Shown here: positions 1 through 9,200 of the stretch, piece by piece
Layout: each line of letters begins with the position of its first letter
Numbering within the stretch: the first letter of the stretch is position 1
From: Elusimicrobia bacterium RIFOXYB2_FULL_49_7
GTDB lineage: Bacteria; Fibrobacterota; OXYB2-FULL-49-7
DNA: 11,621 nucleotides
Reading direction: 5' to 3'
Assembly (NCBI GenBank): GCA_001800515.1
Contig: MGVN01000040.1
Span: 1-11,621 of the forward strand
The notes under the pieces: model-generated
What the model saw: only the letters and a program-made list of their open reading frames with translations
Told to the model about the DNA's origin: nothing
The model's database searches: none
Position numbers and translations under genes: made by a program

Positions 1-71
1 TACCTCCCGCCTCCTACTCGATTGATTTTCCAATTTATAGGCATCTTTTCTTTCTTCATATCATTTTTTTA

Positions 72-100
72 TTGAACTCAAAGGACTGAATATGTATGTT
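72..100 (+). promoter_or_regulatory. Candidate promoter for the giant TPR gene
   Basis: TTGAAC (72-77) and TATGTT (95-100) are separated by 17 bp and each matches the sigma-70 consensus at 4 of 6 positions. A transcript would start near 107, downstream of the ATG at 92, which would favour the start at 170. TATCAT at 59-64 is a better -10 match (5 of 6) but has no convincing -35 partner. If the host belongs to a lineage with a different housekeeping sigma consensus, neither may be correct. The rest of 1-169 is AT-rich and I see no terminator hairpin, RNA gene or operator in it. Confidence 0.22.
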
Positions 101-161
101 ATTACCGTATTAATTTATAACTCTTTAATAATTATGAAGTTATCAATCCCTACTCAAAGGA
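76..161 (+). repeat. Duplicated ACTCAAAGGA word, each copy before an in-frame ATG
   Basis: ACTCAAAGGA occurs at 76-85 and again at 152-161. Each copy supplies a Shine-Dalgarno-like AAAGGA, and each is followed at 6-8 bases by an ATG in the same open frame (92 and 170). The second copy reads AAAGGAG and precedes the ATG that begins a clear signal peptide. The first may be a remnant of a local duplication, a second initiation site, or chance. Confidence 0.4.
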
Positions 162-162
162 G
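156..162 (+). promoter_or_regulatory. Ribosome binding site deciding the start at 170
   Basis: AAAGGAG is followed by a 7-base spacer and then the ATG at 170. It is the strongest Shine-Dalgarno sequence in the leader. The protein begun here opens with Met-Lys and a hydrophobic stretch, as expected of a signal peptide. Starting at 92 would put 26 extra residues, including another hydrophobic run, in front of it. Confidence 0.75.
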
Positions 163-169
163 TTCCTTC

Positions 170-223
170 ATGAAGCTTCTATCAATATTAATTCTTCTGT
201 TTTGTGTGATCCAGATCACAGCC
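170..223 (+). other. Sec signal peptide of the giant TPR protein
   Basis: Residues 1-18 are MKLLSILILLFCVIQITA: Lys2, then a hydrophobic core, then I-T-A before the predicted cut, giving a mature N-terminus beginning QDAATL. This is a signal peptidase I type site. Cys12 sits inside the hydrophobic core and has no lipobox around it, so a lipoprotein is unlikely. Gln at +1 is common in Bacteroidota and related lineages. Confidence 0.85.
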
Positions 224-3200
224 CAGGATGCGGCTACTTTGGACTCGCAACCGGCAATTCAAGGGGCTGTGACGTCAGCCCAGGTTGATGAGAATACTCT
301 TTTACGTGGAGAGGATCTTTTTACAAAACAGCTTTATGCCAAAGCACGGGAGGTGCTGGAGGCCGTGGTCGCCAAGAATCCCAACGAAGCCAAAGCGTGG
401 CGTTTGCTCCGTGAAATCTATTCGATTACCAATGACAAGAAGCTTGAAATTCAGGCACTTGAGAAATATGCGGCGCTTTCTCCAACAAAAGAGTCCATTG
501 GACAGGCCATTGATTTATTCAAAGAGATGGGGGATTCCGCTAAAGCGCTGTTTTATCTTGAGCAATATGCCAAGCTAAAACCAGAGGAGACCGATAAGGT
601 GCGTTTTCGCCGGACGCTTGATGAATTGGCTCTTGTTTATGAAAAGGAACAGAAAACGGATGAGTTGTATGGGACTTTAAAAAAATTAATTGATATTGCA
701 CCCAAAAACGAGCATTACCATTTCAAGAAAGGTAATCTGGATTTCAGTGCAGGGAAATACAAAGAGGCCTTTTCCGAATTCAAGGAGGTCGATGCTATTT
801 CTCCGGGTTACAACGGAAATGCCTATCCTCTCGGGGAATCGGCTTATCGGACCGGCAATTGGATTGTCGCGGTGGAGGCATTAAAGAAGGCTAAAGTGGA
901 AAATCCTGATTCTCAGACGCTCTTTCTCCACTTGGGAGAGGCTTTTGAGGCTCTTAAGCAACCGACAGAAGCGGCGTCCACCTATGAGACGTTGCTGAAT
1001 CTGAACCCGAAGAACCCGGATGTAATCTCCAAGTTGATTGCCTTATACGAAAAGGATAAGACCAAAGATTTCCGGCTGGTGAAACTGTATGAAGACTATC
1101 AGGAATTGACGGGAAAATCAGACCCGGACATGATGATGAAGCAGGCCACAATCTACCGGCAAAGCAATCCGGGGAAAGCCATTTCGCTTTATGAAGAGGT
1201 CATTCGTCTTGACAAGGAGAATGTTAAGGCCTATACCGCTTTGGTGGAGCTTTATGAAGCGAAAAACGAAGCGGACAAGGCTGCGAATTATCTGTCAAAA
1301 CTGATGGAAATATCGCCGACTCTGGACGGCAATCTCAAGTTAACCCAGCTTTATCTCGATGCCAAGGATTCCGCTAAAGCCATAGAACCCCTTGAACGGT
1401 ATGTGGCCCAGAAAAAAGAGGATTTGGATAGATTGTTTTTGTTAGGCAAGCTCTACTTAACGGTGAAGCAAGACGATAAAGCGGCTCTTGTCCTGGAAAG
1501 AATCTATCGGGAAAGTGCGTCTAACAAATCAGCCTTTAAAGGCGATCTCGGGCAGCTTTACGAAGCTTATGCCACCACGCTGATTCGCACCGGAAAAAAA
1601 GACGAAGCGGTAAAAATTTACGAAGCTGCGGTCAAGTTGAATCCTAATCTTGGCGAGGCTTGGTTTTACATTGCAGCCTCTTATTTGGGCAAAGAAAAAT
1701 GGTCGGATGCCATCTCTGCCCTGCAAAAAGTGAAGGCGTTTGATCTGCATAAGGCCGAAGTGACCCGCGGTCTGGCTAAAGCTTACTATCTTCTCAAAAA
1801 CTACCAGCAGGCGGTCATTTATCTTGAGGAATTATACAAAGAGACGCCGTCCGATACGGGATTGGTCCTCAAATTGGTTAAATCCTATCTTGAGTTGCGG
1901 CAGGCCGCCCAGGCTGCGGTCTATCTCAAACTGCTCCCGGATGATATCGTGGTTCGGGAATTCAGCGGTGACATGCAGGCTGCTCTGGCTATTCTTCGGA
2001 CCGGAAATGATAAACTCGGCAAGACCCTACTCCTGAGCGTGCTTGAACGAAATCCCAAGGATGAATCGGCTCTTCGCATGTTGGCTGACCTGGAAATCAA
2101 GGGCAAAAACCATACTGCGGCAGCGGATGCGCTCAACAAACTCTACCAACTACGTAATCAGCCGGGGATTCAGAAGGAGATAGGCGATCTGTTCCTGGCT
2201 GCAGGAGACGAATCGCGGGCAGCGGATGCCTATGCCATTTACATTAAAAGTGATGCCAAGGATCGCAAGACCCTGGAGGCGTTGCTTTCCATTTATGAAA
2301 AGCAAAAAAATGTTGAAAAAGCTTATCCCCTCCTGAAAATATTGGCCGGACTGGTCCCCAAGCAAGAGGAATATCATTACAAAAAAGGGATGATTGAATT
2401 CGAACAGGGCAACCTGAAAGAGGCGGCCAACTCGTTTAGCGAGGTGGCTAAGCTTAATCCCAAATATCCTAAGATTGCCTATTATCTCGGAGAAACCCAA
2501 TATCGTCTGGGGAATAGTGTCATGGCAGAGCCTTCTTTGAACAAGGCGCTGCAGGAGAATCCGGATGATTCGTTACTCTTGTCCCATCTGGCGATGACGT
2601 TGGCTAAGAATAAAAAATACGGCGAGGCTATCCCGTTATACGAAAAACTGCTGAAGCTCCGTCCAGGCGACAAAGGAATATTGGAAAGCCTGATTGCTCT
2701 GTATGAATCCGCACAAAGTTCTCCGGATAAAATGATTGCCGTCTATACCCAGTATTTAGAGATAGCCGGGAAAAACAAGAAGACGCTTTCCGTTTTGGCT
2801 GGTCTATATATGGAGGTTAAGAATTTTGATAAAGCGCTTGCCTCATACGAAGAAATATACAGCCTTGACAATCAAGATAGGGTCGCGCTTAAGGCCCTTG
2901 TAGATTTGTACGACATGCGAAAGGACATCAAAAAAGCTTCTGAAAAACTGGAGGCGCTTCTTCTTTTATCGCCTTCGGCCCAGGGCAATGCCCGATTGGC
3001 CGCTTTTTACATGACTCTCAAGGACAGCGTGGCCGCCATTGCACCGTTGGAGCGTTACACGGCGGTGCAGAAGGCGGCGTTGCCGGAGATGGTGTTATTG
3101 GCGCGTTGTTATTTGGTTCATAAGGATTACGACAAGGCGGAAGTGGTTATACGGAAGGTATTGAGTTTGAAGCCGAAGGATGGTTTGGGTGATATTTATT

Positions 3201-6200
3201 TGGTATTGGCGGTTGCGTTGGAGGGGGTAAACAAGTCTGCGGAAGCGGTATCGGCTTATGAGCAGGCGGTGAAGTACGATTCGAAGAATGGGGAGGCTTT
3301 TTTCAAGATAGGTCAGTTTTATTTGTCTTCGAAGAAATGGAAGGAGTCGGTTACTCCTCTTTTGAATGCGGTGAATTTGAATACGCATCGGGAAGAAGCG
3401 ATTACGGGTTTGGCGGAGGCGTATTATCAGGGTGGGGATTTGAAGTCGGCCTTGCCTTATTTGGAGAAGGTGAATGTTCAGAAATCGGGTCAGGCGTTGG
3501 TATTGGAGCGGTTGGTGAACGCTTACATAGCGGTATCGGATGACAAGAATGCGGTGAAATATTTGAATGAGTTGAACCGGTTGGACCCGTCACGATTTGA
3601 GGCGAGTTATTTAGCGGCCATGGCTTTTATTTTGCAGAAGGACGACAAGTCTGCGCTGCCGATATTGGAGAAATATGTTGAACGTAATGCGAAGGACGGG
3701 AAGGGTCTTCGGACGTTGGCGGATTTGTACAAGCGGGTGAAGCAGGATAAGAAGGCGTCGGATATATTGGAGCGTCTTTATGTGTTGAAGGCGGAGCCTG
3801 AGTTGAAGAAGGAGATAGGGGATCTTTTGGCGGATTCGGATCCGGTGAAGGCTTCTGAGTCGTATGAGGTTTATCTTAAGGTTCACGCAGCGGACAAGGG
3901 TGTTTTGCTGACGTTGAAGAAGATTTACGAATCCAAGAATAATAGAGCGGCGCTTTATCCGGTACTTGAGAAGTTGGTGGTTGCGGAGCCTTTGAATGCG
4001 GTTTATCTTGCTCAGAAGGGGAAGATGGATTTTGAGGCGAAGCGTTACAAGGAGGCGTCGGACGCGTATTTGCGTGTGATGAAGGTGAATGCGAAGGATG
4101 GGGACGGGGCGTACGTATTGGGAGAGAGTTATTATAATTTGAATCAGTTTGTTGCTGCGGAGCCCTATTTGGGTGCCGCGGTGGCGCAGCGGTCGGAGGA
4201 TTTGAATTTGCGTCTTCATTATGCACAGGTGTTGGAGAAGACGGGGAAGGGGAAGTCTGCGGCAGCGGAATACGAGAAGGTATTGACGGGCCGTCCGAAT
4301 GACGGGATGGTGGTGGATAAGCTGATAGGTCTTTACGAGTCGGCGAATGATCCTGTTCGGTTGATAGTGCTTTACAATAAGAAGATGGAGGTTTCTGGGA
4401 AGAAGGACAAGGATTTGTTGTTGAAGTTGGGCGGGGTTTACCGTTCTCAGAAGCGGAATGATGAGGCGTTGTCGACGTACGAGGCGGTGTTGGGGTTGGA
4501 TGAGAATAACGAGACGGCGCTGATGATGACAACGGACCTGTATGAAGAGAAGAAGGATCTGAAGAAGGCCGCGTTGAAGTTGGAGAAGCTGCTTACCATG
4601 AAAGCCTCTCCGCAATCCAATCTTAGATTGGCGGGATATTTTATCGCACTTCAGGACAGTGCCAGAGCCATTTCTCCACTCGAGGTTTATACGGCTTCTA
4701 AAAATGCCGATATCGGACAATACCTTCTCCTCGGCTTGTGTTACCGATCCATCAAACAGACGGAAAAAGCCGAATATGTTCTCAATCGTATTGCCGTGAG
4801 TCCCGCGACCGGTGCCCCGAACAATGTTCGAAATAGCGCACTTACGGCGCTGTATGATATCTACCGGGCAAAGAATGACAAGGAAAACCTGAAAAAAGTG
4901 CTGACTTCTTTGGTGTTATTAAATCCGAAGAACGAGGCCTATCAGTATGAATTAGGTTCTCTGTATTATGAGGCCAAGGTTTTTGAACCGGCTCTGAAGT
5001 TTCTGTTGGCGGCCCATGCGCTCAAGCCGAATATGGAGTCTTCTGCCAAAATGATCGGAACTATTTATTTTGTGGGAAAAGCTTATCCCAAGGCCCTGTC
5101 TTTTCTGAAAGCCGCCTTGGAAAAAGACCCCAAGGACGTTGAATTACATGGCATGTTGGGTTTTGCTTATGCCCAAGATAAGGCCACGGCTTCGCTGGCG
5201 GCTGCTGAGTATGGAACGGTCCTTACCATTAAGCCGGATGATAGTCGAGCCGCACGTGCGTTGGTGGATATCTACGAGAAAAACCAGCAGTCCGCTAAGT
5301 TGATGGAAGCGTATGAAACGCTCCTCAGACTGGAGTCTTCCGATAAGGCGGTGTGGCGTAAATTCGCTGCCCTTGCTCAGGCACAGAAAGCGCCGGATAA
5401 AGCGGAAAAAGCGCTGTTGAAGTTGGCGGAGCTGGATCCGAAGAATAGTCAGACCGAGATTCAATTGGGTGAATTGTATGAAGCCCAAAAGAAATCCAAG
5501 GAAGCGGTTCTTCATTACGGGAAGGCCATTGCGTTGAACGCCGAGAAGCCGGCCGAGTACGAGCGCCGGATTGGTTTTATCTATTTAAACGATAAGAATC
5601 TCGATAGTGCGGCGGCTCACCTGTATAAGGCGGTTGAGAGTGACCCCTATACTCATGATGCGGCCTATCAATTGGGTATCCTCTATGAGAACAAGAAGGA
5701 TTACGAACAGGCCGTTTCTTTCTTTGATTTGGCTCAGGAAGCCCAACCGGAGAATGCGGAATACGTCTTCCGTTCGGGTCGCGCCAGCTTTCGTCTTAAC
5801 GAATATCCGGCCGCCAAGCAGAAGTTGTTGCGTGCAGTATCCCTTAATGCCAAGCTGGATGAAGCCTACTATATGATTGGCCAGGTTTTTCTTGCCCAGG
5901 ATAACGCGAAACAAGCGGCGGCTTATTTTGCAAAAGCCATTCAGTTGAAACCGGACAATCTGGATTATTTGAAACAGTTAGCCGATGCGGACTATCGTTC
6001 CAAACTGTTTACGGAGGCGGTTCCGCTTTATGTCAAATTACTTGCAACCAAACCCGACGATCTTGAATCGCATGCCAATTTGGGACGCTGCTATCTTGTT
6101 CTCAAGGCGGAGGAGAAAGCCGTTAAAGAGTTTGATCTGGTCATGGCCAATAAACCTCAGCTTGTCGAAGAGGAGTTTGAGATAGGGCGGCTTTATTACA

Positions 6201-9200
6201 ATCTGAAACGGGGCAAAGAAGCTAAACGGATTTTGAACAATGTGCTTCGAACCCATCCGGAAAATGCGGATGCTCAGGAAATGATTGCGGATATTTTTCT
6301 TGCGGACAAGGATGTCAAGAATGCCATTGATCATTACTTGGAAGCGGCTAAATCGGATAAGAATCGGTTCGATTTGCTTAAAAAAGCCGCGGATTTGTAT
6401 TTGTCCATCAAGAATGAGGATAAAGCGGTGTCCACCTACGAGTCCTATCTTTCCCAGAAAAAGGATCCGGAGGTGGCGAAAAACCTTTCCGATATTTACC
6501 GAAAAAATAAAAATGAAAAGGATCTCAGACGGATTTTAGTCTTGAGGGCATCAATGAATCCGAAAGAGGTATCCACTTGGATGGAACTGGCCCAATTGGA
6601 TTTGAAAAACGAGAAGATTGAAGATGCGGTCAATGCCTTTAACCAGGTCCTCAAAGTTGATCCGGCCAACAAAGAGGCGCTGTATTTGTCGGGAAAGATT
6701 TATCTTGATCAAAAATCGTATCCGACGGCCCTTATTCGACTTGCGGCTGCGGTGAAGTTGAATCCCGGTTCGCTCAAAGCCAATTTGGCCCTGGCGACCT
6801 GCTATTATGACACCAAGGTGGTCGCACAGGCCATTCCGCTTTACGCCAAGGTTCTTCAACTAGATCCGAAAAATGAGTCGGCTTTGGATAAATTAATCGA
6901 GCTCTATCGAATTGCCGGCAACCAAAACGAATTGGGTCTTCATCTAAAAAAGAAGATCGAAATGAATCCCAAGGCGGGCGATGCTTACCTGGAACTGGCC
7001 GGTTTATATCTCAAAGTCGGCAAGGCCGCGGAGGCGGAAGCTTCTTTTAAAAAGGGGCTTGAACTCAAGGGGGAAAGTTTTGATGCTTTCAAGACATTGG
7101 CCCGACTCTTTTTTACGCAAAACAGGCTTCAGGAGGCCGTTGATTACTACAAGAAGGCAATTTATATCAATTCAAAGGATGCCGAGGTTTATCAGGAATT
7201 AGGCAAGGTTTATTTGGCTAAAAAGGATTCCACCAGTGCGTTGGATGCGTATGAAAAGGTTCTGGTCTATCAAAAGGACAATATCGATGCTCTGGAAATG
7301 GTGGGGCAACTTTATCTGGCCATGAATTACCAGAAAAAAGCCATTGGAACCCTTCAGCGCATCATCGAAATGAAGCCTAAAAGCGAAGCGGGATACAAGG
7401 CTATCGGCAAAGCCTACCTTGATACCAAGGAATATGACAAGGCCGAAAACCATCTTAAGAAGGCGCTCTCCCTGAATCCAAGCAATCCGGAAACCTATTA
7501 TTATCTCGGTGAACTTTACCGGGTTCTGAACCGGAACGAACAGGCGCTTCTCAACTATGAAAAGGCCTTTAAGCTCCAGCCGGGGAATCGGGAATATGCG
7601 GCTAAATATGCCGAGGCTCATTACACGGCAAAGAACTATGCGGCTGCAATACCGATATTACTGAAATTGCAGCAGGATGGTGCCAAAGAAGTGCGTATTA
7701 CCGCGGTTCTAATGGATTGCTTCCTGTCGATAGGGAAACCTAATGAGGCGATCAAGTACATTGAAGTCCTTGAGAAGGCGGATCCGGCCCAACTGAAGAA
7801 GAATTTCAAGGTGGCCGAGGCTTTTTACAAACTGGGCAGAATGGAGCAGGCGCTTTTGATTCTGGAAGACATGGGTCCCCAGAAGAATAAGGATTATTAT
7901 CAGATGTTGGCCGATATTTACACCGACAAAAAGCAATATGGAAAAGCGCTTGAAGCATTAAAAGCGCTTTTTGCACAGGATAAGAGCAATATGAAGGTCG
8001 GCTTGCAATTAGGCGACTTGTACGAAAAACGGGCCGAAGATCCTCTGGCTATCGAAGTTTACAAGGATTTGGAAGTCGGCTATCCTCGGGAGGCCGTCAT
8101 CAAGGAACGCTTGTTGGCGCTGTATAAGAGAGCGGGATATGAAAAAGCCTCGGATTTACGCGTTGTTTTAATGCAGCTTATTCGATTAAAACCCGACAAT
8201 ATCAATTATTTGTTTGAATTGGCCAATCTACAATATTCCGATGGCCAACGCGGAGAAGCAGCTGCGAACCTGTCGAAGGTCCTTTCCGCCAAACCCGGTC
8301 ATCCGGGTGCGTCAGCGCTTTATGGCCGGATATTGTTTGAACAGAAGAACTACGTCGGCGCAGAGAAATATCTGCTCAATGCGTTGAAAACAACGCCGAA
8401 TGATATTCCTTTAAACAAGTCGCTGGGAATGCTTTATAAGAGCAAGCAAAATTTGGCCAAGGCTCGCCTTTTCCTTGAAAACGCCTATAAAGGTGACGCG
8501 AAGGATATGGAAACCGTTACCGAATTGGTCGGATTGTATGAAGCGTTGAAAATGACCGATCAGTTGACGGTGCTGTATCAGCAGCTGCTTAAAAGTGATT
8601 CAAAGAATCCTATTGCTCATCGCGGTCTTGGGAATATGTATTACAGTCAAAAGAAGTATGATGAGGCCATTTTGGAATATACCTTATATTTGGCGGTCAA
8701 GGAAGACGATGTGGAGATACTCAATCTTCAGGCGGACCTTTTATTAAAGAAAAACAAGACACAGGAAGCCATCAATTACCTTCGCTCCTCGCTTCGTTTT
8801 CAGGCTAATCAGCCGGAGGTGGCTTTTAAGTTGGGTAAGATATTTCTGACGGTTCAAGGCAATGAGGAGGCGGCCAAAGAAAAGTTTGAGCAGGTTGTCC
8901 TTATTGATCCGAAAAATTATGAGGCTTACAAAATGCTCGCCGTGCTTTACAAGCAGGACAATGATCTCTTTTCTGCCATCCGATGCCTCAAGTCGGCGTT
9001 GAAGATTAATTCGTCGGATCCGGGGGCGCTGAAGGATCTGGCCGTTCTGATGTTGAAACAGGGTGATCTTGAGAAGGCCGAACCTGTCCTAAAAGTGGCC
9101 GTTAGGGCGAATCCCACGGATTACGATCTGACGGCGGAACTGGGCCGTTTGTATGTTAATTCACGACGGCCTGCAGAGGCGGAACCTTATCTGGTTCAGG

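Noticed and set aside
92..169. N-terminal extension of the giant protein from the ATG at 92
   Set aside because: It is possible, but the signal peptide and stronger Shine-Dalgarno sequence at 170 make the shorter protein more likely. It is kept as a finding rather than the gene start.
170..223. Lipoprotein signal because of Cys12
   Set aside because: The residues before the Cys (LLF) do not form a lipobox, and a good signal peptidase I site follows at residue 18.
679..2310. A-tracts of seven at 679-685 and 2304-2310 as possible programmed slippage sites
   Set aside because: The frame is open on both sides, and no alternative frame continues with sensible protein. These look like ordinary Lys/Asn codon runs.
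3876..4532. Second antisense frame of 218 codons in another phase
   Set aside because: Its Pro/Ser/Thr-rich, low-complexity product is what the G-rich sense strand gives when read backwards. It has no convincing start context or known family.
3611..4720. Antisense frame of 369 codons
   Set aside because: It is codon-aligned with the TPR gene, so its stops would need sense TTA, CTA or TCA. These are scarce in the deviant block. The product is Arg/Leu-rich with no recognisable domain, so it is a by-product of codon bias.
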